A stretch of 64,000 nt of DNA from Symbiodinium natans (GCA_905221605.1 CAJNDS010002383.1:107501-171500), one strand, 5' to 3'. Positions 34,019 to 46,448 are shown, counted from the first letter of the stretch. Notes: generated by a model from the sequence alone, not told the origin. Numbers and translations are program-made.

Positions 34019-34118
34019 GGATGTCCCTTCAAAACCCTCTGAAAAATATTCCTGAATATGATCCTCTTAAACCCAAACAAGGGAAAATACAAAATGCCCC
34101 AAGGGCCTGGCCTACCGA
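34019..34118. repeat. ~90-100-bp dispersed repeat, copy 1
   Basis: Reads GGATGTCCCTT..AACCCTCTGAA, TCCTGAATATGATCCTCTTA, AAGGGAAAATA and GGGCCTACCGAG-like blocks. Copies 2 and 3 keep the same order. Confidence 0.75.
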
Positions 34119-34196
34119 GGACAGGTCCCCTCGAGCATGCCCAACAAAAACAACCCAAAACCTGTCCTGTAGCTGTGCGAGCTTGGCCTGAACATT

Positions 34197-34291
34197 TTGG
34201 GGATGTTCGCCGTAATAGGGATTATAGTAGGGGGTACCGGGGCACTAGAATCCCCATTAAGGACTGTCAGTATAAGGGGGTATCAACTTGG
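34197..34291. mobile_element. MITE-like element, copy B (diverged)
   Basis: Starts TTGGGGATGTTCGCC, contains TAGGGATTATAGTAGGGGG and GGACTGTCAGTATAAGGGGG, and has a degraded right end. Same family as 1761-1861. Confidence 0.65.
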
Positions 34292-34978
34292 TGACCAATG
34301 AATGAATCAAGGGTAGTAGCTTCAAGGTGGCGTGGGTGTTTCAGCCGATGGGATTCATGGTTTGAGGCTTCCGTTCAGCATTGGCCTGGATGTTTCGTGA
34401 GACAAACCAGGCATCCGAAGTTTGGACATGGCCGAACCAAATTCCATGCTGCAGCTCCCTGCCCACCATGCACCCTAAAAGCTCCGCGGCCAAAATCCGA
34501 AACTGCAACCTCCAAAATTAACCTCTTTGAGCAAAAACAAGTCCCTAAACCGTCAATATCGTCTCCCAGCCAAAACCACCCAACCCTGCCAACCCTGACT
34601 CCCAAGAATCTGAAAACTTGTCAGCACAACCCCGGTAGAACCTACAGAGAGTGGGGCTGGATTCGGCCTGTGGCCTGTGGCCTGGCTTCGCCCCGGCCAA
34701 GGGCTAGCTACACCATCTCATGCCATCTAAGGGGCGCTGGGTCAGCTGCGGTTCAAAGCATTTCAAAGCCCCGGGCGGTGCTCGACTGTGGCGGCTCACT
34801 GCCGAAGCCGTAGAGGGCAAGTCGCACGACCTCCGCTTGGAATGGCTCAAGTTTATTCAGGTCCGATTCTCCAGTGGCCCCGAAAAGGCCCAGCGCTTGC
34901 GGCTCAAGCCAATGTGTGACATCTTGGCTTCGAAAATTGAGTGCCTTGCCCTCGGGAGCCCATAGAAGCTGTAGCTCT
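34292..34978. other. No gene recognised
   Basis: A + strand frame of about 170 codons (34298-34813) shows no domain and is rich in Pro/Lys/Ser from C-rich DNA; likely chance. Confidence 0.4.
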
Positions 34979-35041
34979 CAACAGGGATTACAGTACCCCC
35001 TATTATAGTCTCAGGGCTGTTAGTATAAGGGGGAACATCCA
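34979..35041. mobile_element. MITE-like element, copy C (one-armed)
   Basis: Contains CAGGGATTACAGTACCCCC and ends TAGTATAAGGGGGAACATCC. The left terminal arm is not recognisable. Confidence 0.65.
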
Positions 35042-35154
35042 AAAGCTCCGGCATCTGGGTCTCCGCACCGCCAGGGCCAAGGCTCCTGCAGGGAGCTTTT
35101 CACCGTAGGCGGCGCCCGGTCGGTGGACCTGGAGGTTCGATTTGAGGGCTGTGG

Positions 35155-35255
35155 TTGGGATGTTCCCCCAGCTCCTTGATAGGGATTAGAAATCGCGGGT
35201 ACTATCATCCCTGTTAAGTCATTGAGGACTGTTAGTATAAGGGGGAACATCCCAA
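35155..35255. mobile_element. 101-bp MITE-like element, copy D
   Basis: Perfect 15-bp terminal inverted repeats: TTGGGATGTTCCCCC at the left, GGGGGAACATCCCAA at the right. The centre is TAGGGATTAGAAATCGCGGG. Its length is identical to copy A. Confidence 0.8.
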
Positions 35256-36060
35256 GCTTGTGGGGGGGGGTTTGAGGGGGGGTGTTCTGGAGGGTCTCGA
35301 TTTCGACTAATGCGGCTCCAGGCCGAGGGCATCCTGCACGGCGTCGGTATGTTTGGGGGCATGGGGCTGTGAGGTGCTTTGGCAACCCGCGACGAATGCC
35401 CCCGCATGACCCTTGCTGCCGGCAGAGCGTCTAGTCACGGCTTCCATCGTCTAGTTTGCATAGGTGGGGAGGCGCAAGTCTCTATCAGGCTGCTTCCAGA
35501 AACGAAATTTGTTGGCGCTGGGGTATGGGCACTTGTCAGGGTTTACAGTCGGGCCCGTCCCTAAAGGTCCTGGTTCTGGGGAGTGTGGGCCGATGGCCTG
35601 CCTTACTCCTGTCTTCGAAACTGGCATCTTTGCCAAGAGCCTGGCGATGGCCAGGTCAAGAAGCAGGGACGACAACACCTGGCCACAGGCTGCTGCTTCT
35701 GAAGCTCCAAACCCGAAGGACTCTAGGACTCAATGGTTCTCAGGGAAGGTTGGACCACCCCAACTCATGGTGCGTGGATGCCCTTTGCGGTCTTCAGGCC
35801 TTCGGGAACAAGCTGTTTGGTTTGGTGTGAGGCGTTACTTGGGCTTCACCAGTGGCAGAAGGCTTTTTGCCTTGCAGGCGCGGAAAGACGGAACTGCAAA
35901 GGCTGTTCGCATCCACAGCCCACGTGAGAAACGTTGCACGTCCTAGCCCTGGCGCCTGGAGCATGCAGAGCGGCCTTGCGGGGTGTGCTTTGTTCTGCCG
36001 CTCCTGCAGGTCAGCTGCATGTGCCATTCAGTTCAGGGCAGAAAGCCGGCAATTCATGCA
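35256..36060. other. No gene recognised
   Basis: Begins with short G-rich runs at 35261-35283. Overlapping + strand frames of up to 160 codons at 35456-35946 have no domain and no convincing start. Confidence 0.4.
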
Positions 36061-36145
36061 GGATGGCCTCTGAAGAATGTTCCTGAACATGATCTTCTGA
36101 AACCCAACAAGGGAAAATATGAAATGTCCTTAAGGGCCTACCGAG
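36061..36145. repeat. ~90-bp dispersed repeat, copy 2
   Basis: CCTCTGAAGAATGTTCCTGA, CATGATCTTCTGAAACCCAA and CAAGGGAAAATATGAAATGT align in order with 34019-34118; its 5' end is shorter. Confidence 0.7.
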
Positions 36146-36492
36146 TCATCAAGAAGAATTGAAGCGAATGGGTTGCGCTCTTTGCAACCTTTTCAGCTCA
36201 CACGCAGTGGCACCGGGGACTCAAAAGGTTCAGCGCTTTGGGCTCCGGTACCGGCTTCGGACCGCCTCGGTGTCATCCGTAACATCCCCTACAGTAGCCT
36301 CAGTGAAGGAATTTTTTTCGTAGCCCAAAGCCCAGGGCTAGTCCCTAGTGAAAGGGAGGGGAGTTGCTGATGAGGTTCGGGGGGTTCACCGGTTCACCAG
36401 TAGGAGGGAAAGTGCTCAACAAGACCACCAAGGTAAATCGAGGACTTGCGAGGACGCCTTCAAAGTCCTGGGTTCCCAAACCTCCAAAGGGG

Positions 36493-36530
36493 ATTTAGGG
36501 TTTAGGGTTTAGGGTTTAGGGTTTAGGGTT
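36493..36530. repeat. TTTAGGG array
   Basis: Five perfect G-rich units. Confidence 0.9.
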
Positions 36531-36683
36531 CCTCACTTAGCGACTCCTCAGTTCACGAACGAGTGGTCCTCCTCTGTTTGGTTCTTCAGAGGCGGGCCCA
36601 AAAGCTGTGGCAGCCGCAAGATCTTTAAGCCTTCGCTGTCTTGGCATCATTGGACTCGTCTTTTGGGATGTTTAGGGGGATTT

Positions 36684-36736
36684 TGGGTTCAGGGTTCAGC
36701 TTTCAGGGTTTCGGGTTCAGGGTTTAGGGTTCAGGG
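36684..36736. repeat. TTCAGGG/TTTCGGG degenerate run
   Basis: Mixed GGGTTCAGGG, TTTCAGGG, TTTCGGG and TTTAGGG units. Confidence 0.6.
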
Positions 36737-38282
36737 ACATGGCCATGTGGTGCGACACCTTCAGGAATTGGCGGGCTAGGACGATGAGGCTGCTTTTGTC
36801 CACAGCTGCAAATCGAGCATCCGCGCAAGAAAGCGCCAGCCGGCTCAAAGAAAGGACTATTCCGATGGACCTAATCTTAGCTATGAGGATTGATTGAAGC
36901 AGATTGACGACAAACCTGGACTCAAGAGCCTCAAGTATGCGAGTGAAATTGGGCCATGTGTCAGCTGACATTCGCAGCAGATCATTCCGCATGAAATATC
37001 GAAAACGTACTGCCGCAGAGCAGAACATTCACACAGACTGCCAGTTAGCACCAGTGGAGACAGGAACGCTGGTACCAGAAGTAGTAATTAGTCCTAGTCG
37101 TCCATAGTCATACGCCTTCACACAGCATGCCGCTACACGAACTACGCCAGGGAGACAGAGGCGTTGACCCACAACTCGAACGGAGCGAACCGCCACCGCA
37201 ACGAGAGCGAAAAAAGAAGTTCAGAGGACTGGAGTTGTGATAGTCCGCCTAGTGGGGAATGAGGGAATAAGGGCCCTACATCATACCTGAAAGGGAAAAT
37301 CCAGTAGTGCAGGAGGTGCCGATCACACATCCGTCCGAATGAAACAGGAGCACCGAAACTAAGCCTCAAAACTATATGCCCCAAGATGAGCCAAACTGTG
37401 GGGCCAAGAACCTCCCAGTAGCTTGCAGTATGGACGGTTCGCACCTGATGATTCAGTACGAGTAGAAGGAGGAACTCAGAAAGCCAACCAGCAAAAGAGC
37501 AAACTCCATGCAGAACCATCTGTGCCCGAGTCCTCTCTCATCCCTCGACCCCGAATCGACAAAAAAAGTCAGGAATGAGCCGAAGCATCGCTCAAACCCA
37601 CCAACAGTCCCATTCCTTGGCTAGAGGTTCATGGACCCCAATTTCATACCTCAGGCCCCTAAACCCTATCCCGAAACTCTAACAAAATGCCCCAAAACCC
37701 CAAACAAAACCCTGTGGGAAGCATCCTGCCTTCCCAGGCAGGCGCCTGGGTCAGGGGTGCAGGGAGGGAGAGACCCTCATACATGCTCAGCTTCACGAAG
37801 GTCGGGTCAATTCGGTGCACGTGGAACCGTGGCTCAACAAAGACTTCCGGCACGGCTTCAAAGCAGATGAGACTGAGGATGCAAGGAATGCAAGTTATGC
37901 CTCCTTCTCAATACCTTGCAGGCGGAGACCCTTGACGGTTCTGAAAGTCGTCATGCTTAGCACAACTTCATGAAGTCGACAGGCTCCAACCACGCATCCT
38001 CTCAAGTTTGTCGAACCTTTGTGCTTTGAGTCCGTATGTCTCCATGGTAGCTTTCTCCCACCCCTCGGGTTGTAGACCAGATTCACAAAAGAAAAACAGG
38101 CTCCAGTCGCAAACTGCTTCTGAAAGAGTGCGAACTGATTACAACTCTTTGGGAGATTGCCGCAGGCGCAGCGGAGGCCAAGCACACGCATGCCAGCCCG
38201 CCTGCAGCCCAGTGCTAAGTTCGGCCCTGAACAACGGATCGACCCGGCATGCACAGTGCCTGGAGCCCGGAAATCAAGGCTA
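36737..38282. other. No gene recognised
   Basis: Two minus-strand frames of 100-125 codons (36717-37028, 37142-37519) have partly hydrophobic content but no recognised family. The second has two hydrophobic stretches and could be an exon. Confidence 0.35.
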
Positions 38283-38374
38283 GGATGTCCCTTACAACCC
38301 TCTGAAATATTCTTGAACATGATCCTGTTAAACCAGAAAAGGGAAGATATGAACTGTCCCAGGGGCCTACCTAG
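38283..38374. repeat. ~90-bp dispersed repeat, copy 3
   Basis: GGATGTCCCTTACAACCCTC, TGAACATGATCCTGTTAAAC, AAAGGGAAGATATGAA and GGGGCCTACCTAG match copies 1 and 2 in order. Confidence 0.75.
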
Positions 38375-40240
38375 CATGCGAAGCCGTCATGTCAATCTGC
38401 CCCCATGTGCCTCCTCACTCTTCTGCACGGCTTGGCAGATCTCACGCGCCATGTGCTGCGTCAGCCTTCATTGACATGGTCAGTTCTCAAAATTATGGTC
38501 CCTTCTTAGGTACCCTAAAAAGTAGGGGAAGCCTTAGAATAGTAACCCGAAAAGGCCTTCTTCCGTGCACATGAGAAAACTCTGAACCGAAACTGCACAT
38601 CTGCACCCCCGCAACATGGCAGGCGTTCGATGACCAACTTTGGCACAGTTTCGAGACAAAAAGACCAACCCAACCAACCCGACCTACCCCCACCCTCTTC
38701 CAAGCCCACTGGCTCTGCCGAGCTCTACCAGACTCTACCATCCGCGAGGCTCCCTCCCAAACGCAATGCGCCATCGCTGTCGTGGGCCGCTTTGTTCTTG
38801 GCTAAGCGCCCTTTTGGTGGAACACTTCGAAGGCCCTGTCTCCCAAGTGTGGGGAGCGCACACCCCGCTCTGGGCCCTAATCCCAAATCAAACACTGAAG
38901 TCGCAGCCTTCGAACTTCTCCGAATACCACCCCAACTTAATATTGCTTTCGGGCCTAGGTTTAGGAACACTCAAGCGCACCGTGTCTACGTGCAGCTGCG
39001 CAGCTGTAGGGCTGTGGGCACAATGAGCTTGTAGTCCTGTGGGCTGGAATTTGTAAAGGGATGTGCAGGGACCAGCTTTGCTGTCCTGGGATCTTAGGGC
39101 GTTGCAGGAACTGGTCATCGAGCAGGATTCAGCCGTGTTGGAACTCAAGTGATAAGCCTGAAGCCCAAAACCCAGGCCCCTTCTCTATAGGCCCCGACCC
39201 CGGTGAACCCTCCTCTGGCATGCAAAAACCAATGCATCTCAAGGGCTCAAAGATCAACTCCAGGAAGCCTTATATAACACCAATGCCTTGAATCTGCCAA
39301 ATGTGATTCATCATGGGCTTCAGCACGGTCTGTTGCCCCTCTGCCCCGATGTCGAGCAGCTGAGGGCTCCAAGCCCGAGGTCCGTAGCCAAAACCGTTCA
39401 GAAACCTTCTCAGCCACCCGCTTTACTCACTCTACTTTGAACAAATGAAAGGCTAGCAAACAGGATGTCGTGTGTTCTTCCTGAAGATGCCTTGCCCGGG
39501 CTTTGCAGGCCTAACACAGTTGCAGGCACAGAACCGAATAATTACCCTTTCGGGATTGGGGCTATGGCTTGTGTAAGAGATCCTTGTTGATTCCGAATCT
39601 CTGTGTCTTAGACCCGTCTCTCCTTCGGACTGCCTGGGAGACTTCCTCAGCAAGCCCCTGAACCCTCTCCAAATTCAACGATGCATGAGTCAAAGCTGCT
39701 CAAAATTTCAACCTCGACCTTGCAACGACACTGCATGCTCGAATTTCAGGTCCAGCTGGCGCGTGGCGAAGATCTCGGCCTTCTTGATTTGGGTCAGCCT
39801 CGCGCGTTGAAGGGCTTGCAGGCTGCGGGGAACATCTCCCGGCCTTTGCCGATGGGTCCCCCGGGATCCTGCGCTATTAAACACTGCGCCCAGGAACCAA
39901 AGAGAAACCAGCAAAACAGCCTCCTTACCAAAAAGCACCGTTCGACGCTGCCAGTCCTGGTTCTGGACACCTTCTCGCCCTCCTTGAGCTGGACCTGCCG
40001 GCACTTTTAATAAGACAGGGACCTTGCGAAAGTCTAAGAATTCCAAAGAGCCATCAGGATTGAAACCTACAAAGCGAAGTGCACTGAGGGAGGTCAAGAT
40101 GAGAAAAAAGAATCCACCCCTCGGCCAAGTCTGCTCGCAAGCCTTGTGAAAAACTCATCTTAAAGTGGACTCCTTTTGCGGGGTGGAAGTTAGGTGACCG
40201 GCAGCTTAGAAGGCCCCACCCCCCCCCCCCGTCCCTGCTT
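38375..40240. other. No gene recognised
   Basis: Unique sequence with overlapping short frames on both strands; C-rich run near 40217-40231. Confidence 0.5.
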
Positions 40241-40304
40241 CCCTGAAACCCTAAACCCTAAACCCTAAACCCTAAACCCTAACTAAACCCTAAACCCTAA
40301 ACCC
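40241..40304. repeat. CCCTAAA array with CTAACTAAACC variant
   Basis: About eight C-rich units, interrupted by one shortened unit like those at 4213 and 63475. Confidence 0.9.
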
Positions 40305-40438
40305 TTAAAAAAAAAAATCCAAGAGCCCAAGAGAGGCATCCCTGGCGTCAAAACCCAATATAGTCTGAGGGGGGCGTGGGCATAAGGAGGGCAAACAGGG
40401 AAACAAGGAGGGGGGGTATAAGGGATCAGGGGTTCTAG

Positions 40439-40452
40439 GGGGGGGGGGGGGG
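40439..40452. repeat. G-run
   Basis: About 14 consecutive G. Confidence 0.9.
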
Positions 40453-40952
40453 TATTGAGGGCTTCGGGGTTCAGATGTTGCAGCCTCACACCCTTAACCC
40501 TCCCTGCCACAAGACCCTGGCCAGCGGCAGCAACAGGTCCACCAGCGAAACGTCCTGTCTGGGGCATGTCAGGTTCGGGGTGTCGAACTCTGCTGGCACA
40601 AATTAAAGAACTCACGTTTCGCTTCCGATGCTCAGAGCTTGCAAGCTTCGGGAAGCTTCGGGTTGCAGATGCTCGCAGTTTGCAACCTTTTCTGAGGCTT
40701 CCGCGAGCTCCGATTCAGCTTCGGACCTTTGCCGATGGTGCGTCAAGGGAGTTGGTGTCCGGCTTAAAGGTTACTTCCAGGCCGTTGCAGTCAGCAACTT
40801 TGGCGAATACGTGTCCGGAAGCACCCGAGGGGGGTTTAGGGCAGATTCGGTGGTTTCTTTCTGGGTCCTCTTGAATGTCTGGCTTTGCCCAAGATGTTCC
40901 TGTGACCTGCGAGGAGAAGACCGCGCTCCCGAGGTCGCTTCGCGTGTTTCAC

Positions 40953-41018
40953 CCAAGTCCCTAAACCCCAAGCCCGAAACCCCAAACCCCAAACCCTAAA
41001 CCCCAAAGCCTAAACCCG
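40953..41018. repeat. Degenerate CCCTAAA/CCCCAAA/CCCGAAA run
   Basis: C-rich units with mixed variants, similar to the array at 1-115. Confidence 0.7.
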
Positions 41019-44000
41019 GGACCAGGTTGGTAGGAGACCTCTCATCCAAGGCGTTTGCAAGACAAAGTTGTCCGTTTTGCTTTGCCGAGTCATTTTCTCC
41101 ACGCAGGTTTGACCATCGTCGTCAGCAGATCAAGAATCCAAGATGTCTTGGCTCGCGCTGGCAAAAAAGCGAACAAAACATGCATCTCCGAGGGCTCACG
41201 CGCGGATTTTCCGGTCTTCGGATGGGCATGCTGGAATAGCAAAGCGTGGGAGGATTTTTGTCGCGAATAGAATAGACGGGGCAAAACTATCTGGAGCAAA
41301 ACCGAGCTGAACCCCAAGCCCTGTCAATGAGTGACACGGAGCGAGAGCGACCCCCAGATACGACCAAACACCCACAAACCTCCCGAGAAGCAAATTCAAA
41401 GTCTCCTCACTAGGCCGCTAGGACTCACCTAGCAGATGGTCACATGTCTGCTCCTAAGCCATTTCTCGGCGAATTCAGAACCACCTCCTTCTTGCGGATC
41501 GAGGCTCCATCCTGACACCGATAACTCGGTCCGTGAAGCTGCCGCTAAGCCCTGTAACTGCAGCTCCCTGAGCGCCCTGCATTTTCAGCGCGGTGTACAT
41601 ACACCCCAGCCAGAGGGAGTCGTAGCCCATGGTCTGACCCAATCGCTTAGGGCAGTTGAACTTTCAGGCTCAAGTATCTGGTTGGGCAAAGATAAAAGGT
41701 GCCTCCATTGTTGGATTTGGTTAAGGCGAGGGGGAAGGGGCCAGCAGCGGTGCTGCTGCCACCAGCTGTGGCTTGTAAGGTACAAGTGATGATTGGCTGA
41801 CTGCGCAGACTGCTGCATACGGCCCAAAAAATCTGGACTCCGGAAACGTAGGGTTTGTAGCGTATGCTGCCTTTGCACTGGTGTCCTTTCTCGACAGTAG
41901 CAGATCAATGCAGATCGAACTTCTCGACACTGTTCGTACTTGTTTCCTCTCTCCCAATGGCTCAGCCTGCCCCTAAAAGCCCGTGAGCGTTCCGCACTCA
42001 AAACTCAAACCTTAAACCCAACTTACTTTGGCTTCAAGCTCCGCATTGGGCCCAAACCAAGGCTCCAACATCCTCGAACCTCTCCAACTCCAACTGCCCG
42101 CCCACAGCTATTAGCCCTTGTCTGCCCGGTGCCGCGCCCATGCCGCCGCGAGCTTCGGCCGCCCCTGAAGAATTTTGGGCTTGGGCTTTCGGCACTTATA
42201 AACGATGTAAAGCGTGAACCTCCTTCAGAAACAGCGGAAGCAGACCATGAACATCAGGATATCCAGTGCTTTGCCAAAAGACGCCGAGGACAAAACAAAA
42301 AGAGATGGCACATCCAAGAAACCAAAACCCCCTCAAATAAAAAATCAAGAACTGCGAGCCTTCGGCACCGGCGCGTCCTCACCTCAGTGGAACGCAGGCG
42401 CAGCCCCGAAACAGGGTGCACAGTTGCGCAGGGATGCGCCGTGTTGTGGCGAATGAGTTCCTGGCTGCATACAACCGCTGAGACAGAAGCTTACTCGAGC
42501 GGAAGAAGCAGAAGCTGAAAATGATTTCAGAGGGATCAGGATTCTGGTTGTACCGAAACACCTTAGTCATTTTCAGAAACCGGCCTCGAGAGCGCAAGCA
42601 CTATTAACATGGCCAACTTGACATATGCTTTCTGTGCTCAGAGTCTCAGAGTCATCCAACAGGGCCGGTTCATTTCCCACCCGCCTGCCTGCTTTTTGTC
42701 TGGATCCCCCTTCCCCCCCCCCACTCCCAGTGTTTGGACCCCCGGCTGCTCCTTGCTGCCCTCCCTGCATGGATGCTCCGGATCCTTTGAAACCCTTGTC
42801 GAGCCTTTTGTGGGCCCTTTTTGGGGGCCGCGTAACCTAAGACCGAAGCGACCAGCTGGTGCAGGAGCTTTAGCAACTTTCAACTTGCCTTGCAGCTGCC
42901 CTCCTGTCACAAAACATTCCGAATTAGGCGGTCCACGAATGGAGTTCCCATGAGAACCCTGACAAGAGCCTCAACCCAAAGGCGTTTTAAGGGATGGATT
43001 CCAAAACCTGCCATGAACTTGGCTCCTGGCAGGTGTGCATTGCTACCGCAAGGCGGTCCATATAGAACACGGCCTTGAGCGATTTACAGTTTACAGTCTG
43101 AAGGGCACTGAATCGGGGGGGGGGGGGGGAACCGGGATACAACTGAACCCACCCAACAAACAAGGACTCGAAAGAAGACCAGGTGATGGCCTACAGTTGC
43201 ACACATAATGGCTAAACCACGTGTCCCGTCGGCGACAAAAGCTCTCAAGTCCGCACCTGACACTGGAATGTGCCAACTCAGCACGAAACATCAGCAAGCC
43301 ACTCGTCGCGGTAGCCAAATGCCGAAAACCTCGAGGCTTAAACTCGCGTGCTTCTCTGCAGTCAAGATTTGGGTCTCTCGCTTTGGGCTTCGAGCGATTG
43401 AAAGGCGCACATGGATGGCTAAAGGTTGCTTAAGGTTGCTTAAAGAGCTCAATGCGTGAATAGCTGCAGAGATTGCAGAACAAGTTTGGCGGCATGCCGG
43501 AAGAACATCTTCGACTCTAGCAGACTCTAGCAGCTCTCCGTGATGTCACATGGTGGCATTCCGGGACGCGCGCTGGCTCATAAACCTGACAATGGCTTGG
43601 TCACGGTGTCTTTCTAATCCAGCAAGGACGTGCCCTACCACGGCACGTACTTCTGCCGGTTGTCACGACACACAATCCTTGAAGTGGCTGCCAAAGCCTT
43701 GCCATGCAAAGTCTCCCAGAAGCCAGTTGACAATCATGCCAGAAGCACCACTTGATGGCCTTGAACCTGACAGGGGCGGTTGGAGCGGTTTTTGCACCCC
43801 CACGAAACTTGGACAAGTGGTGACACGCATGTGGCCAGAGATCAGGGGCGAGCTAAACAAAGTAAAGAAGTTCCTCCACTGCACGCGGCTGAGAACTCCA
43901 CAGGCCACAGGGAAGTACTAACTTTGCATGGGTTCGATTGCTTGGCTGATCAAGAGGTGCCCGCAGTGTCGCCTCGGCAGCGCCACCTCCGACGAGTCCA

Positions 44001-45688
44001 GCAGAGACCCGCTGATCTGGCAGAAGTGGCAGATGTCTAGGAGGACGCTTGGAACTCTCAAAAGCCTGGTAATGTCGGTGCTGTTGGTCGTGGTGGTGGA
44101 ACTGTGGGATTAGGATTGCGCATCGCAGGAAGGCGAGGCAAGTTCGGCTGAACGACAGGGGTTTGGGCTTAGACCCAGGTAGTAGGTACACGCGCACCCC
44201 AGGGTCTAACAGGAGAGGCCCGCAAGTGTGGAGATACTGTCACGCTGCGGGCTGCAACCGAGCAAGTCTCGAACATGTACCCATATCCACGGCGCGGGCC
44301 GAGTTTGTCAAGCCATGAGTCCTGAATCCGAAACTTCGGAAGGGCCTCACCGGCCCGTGCTTTCTTTGCCAGGGTTCGCAGTGAGATGCCTGCCTGAGGA
44401 TTTCGGGCAGGAGGTAAGGGTTGCCGGGATGGCAGGAGATAGAAAATTGTGGGGTCTGGGCACGGGTACAGCTTCAGGTTGTCTATACTCCCCTTAGAAC
44501 CTTAATAAAAACAATATGTTTAATAGCCTCTTGGGGTTTATATGATCAAAAATCATTCCCAAGAGGGATATAGTTGTAGGGGCTCATGGTCAGGCAGCGC
44601 TCTCCCCAGGCCCCTCCAGCAGCTCTGACGATCACATTCCCTGAATCAGCAACATGCACTCCCCATGATCATGCCCATGCAGGAATCATCACAAAACCTG
44701 TCCAGAGAGAAGACAAACCGAGAGCAAGGGAGAATTCGCACAGCGGACTGGTGATGGGTACCTGCCACAATAGATATGTGTATATAAATATACATATATA
44801 TTATATATTCAGAAGCAACAACGAGCAGGACATGCTCTGCCATGATCTGCCTCCAGGCAGATCTCCGAGAACTCGGAGATCTCCGCCTCGGTCATGACCT
44901 GTGGGATTGGACAAGTTTGGGCAAAATTTTTGGACAGCTCAGCAACCCCACCGAAGCCTGGCAAAGAGGAGTGCTGGATGACGGCTTCTTTCTGCTGCTT
45001 CGGGTTGATTTTGGTGGGCTCTTGGGTGGTGGACCTTTATGATTATGATCCTATGATGGTAAGCTGCATGAATCTCTTGCGCACCATGTCAGAATCCAAG
45101 GAGGCCACCGAAGGAGTGGTCGCAAAGCCGGGGTCGACATTCGGGTCGGTCGATGCTGCCTCTGACTGCACGGCGGTGCTTGGGGTGCATGCGATTTTCC
45201 CGATTTTCCATTACACGTCCGTGTGTGTATTTGTTTTTTGTGTCTGTGTCTGTGTCTGTGTCTGTGTCTGTGTCTGTGTCTGTGTCTGTGTCTGTGTGTG
45301 TGTTCATGGCGGCGACAATCAAAGTTTCGTGTCTGTGGCCTTGAAAACCCTGCTGAGCTCGGACGTGCCGACCACATGTCCAGCCCCCGTTGCCGTTGAG
45401 ACCCTGTGGCCCGAAGCCCCAACTATGACCGAGGCGGCCAAGTACCTGCACAAGCAAACTCCAGACCATACCATATGTTCCTCTTCGACGGATAAGGCGG
45501 AGAAGTTTTAACATAACAATACCACAACGGTAGCGAAGCTAGGACCAATGACACTATCGCGCGCAGGAGAGGTCCAAGTTCACACGGAGGAGCAACTTAG
45601 GACACTACCGGACGCCTGAGCCTGCTGCAGTTCCGATGTTAACGGTCCGTTCCGATGTTTAAGTCCGATTACGAACATAAATTTCAGA
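41019..45688. other. No gene recognised; simple repeats
   Basis: G run at about 43117-43129. AT-rich TATATAAATATACATATATA-type run at about 44778-44808. Fold-back hairpin at 44527-44566 (CCTCTTGGG against CCCAAGAGG, with ATGATCAAAAATCAT inside). A frame of 192 codons at 41940-42518 (+) is basic and without a domain. No gene can be supported. Confidence 0.45.
45236..45302. repeat. (TGTGTC)n microsatellite
   Basis: About ten TGTGTC hexamers ending in a short TG run. Confidence 0.95.
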
Positions 45689-45724
45689 ACCCTAAACCCT
45701 AAACCCTAAACCCTAAACCCTAAA
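45689..45724. repeat. CCCTAAA array
   Basis: Five C-rich units. Confidence 0.9.
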
Positions 45725-45821
45725 GTGGGAGCCATTCGGGAACTCATGCCTGGGGGCCTCACGAGCGCCATCTAAACTGGCGAGTGCTTCGGGCTTCGGA
45801 ACTTGAACTTCTGAAGCAACT

Positions 45822-45857
45822 CAACCCTAAACCCTAAACCCTAAACCTTTAAACCCC
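45822..45857. repeat. CCCTAAA array
   Basis: Four C-rich units, the last CCTTTAAA. A further decayed pair lies at 45893-45910. Confidence 0.8.
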
Positions 45858-46168
45858 TTGTTGCAACACGCTTTCCGTCACCGCCCTTTTTACCCTAAAC
45901 CCACAAAACCTAAGCACCCCAGCTGAGCGCTTGGTTGGAACTCTAAGGACGACAGGATAGGACAGCAGAGTCCAAACCCCTGGGCTTCTTAGCTTCAGAA
46001 GCAACATGCAATCCTGCGTGTTCAGCTGCTCTTTTTTCTGTTACGAAGGCCATATACACGTATCATACTGGGCTCGGGGTGCTTTGCGTAGGGCTCGAAG
46101 CAGCGCACCAGCATGCATCCAAGTCACGCTTGGCGCCGTTGCAACCCTGCCATGCCAGCCAGTCGGGA

Positions 46169-46219
46169 AACCCAAAAAACCCTGAACCCTAAACCCTAAA
46201 CCCTAAACCCTAAACCCTA
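46169..46219. repeat. CCCTAAA array, left flank of the copia insertion
   Basis: About six to seven C-rich units that end CCCTA at 46215-46219, directly against the LTR. The same CCCTA follows the right LTR at 63016-63020. Confidence 0.9.
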
Positions 46220-46448
46220 TACGGGGGGCAACCGAAGGAGGACAGGGAACAAGACAGTCAACCCCAACAGAAGCCCTTATTACCCCTGGAACAACCAACA
46301 ACCGAACAGCAAGACCCCAAACCAAGGGCACACTTTTTACGAAACCTTTGACCGCTTTGGTCATGGCTTGAGCCAAAGATTACCGGGTTCATTGACCCTT
46401 CAACTTCCAATACCAACTCCTTTCTACAATACCAATTGCAGCTCCGCA
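46220..46448 (-). mobile_element. Copia LTR 1 (229 bp, 3' LTR of left unit)
   Basis: Identical over 229 bp to LTR 3 and one base different from LTR 2. In element (minus) orientation it starts TGCGGAGC and ends CCCCCCGTA, so the 3' terminus is TA rather than the usual CA. The polypurine tract precedes it at 46449-46461. Confidence 0.93.
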
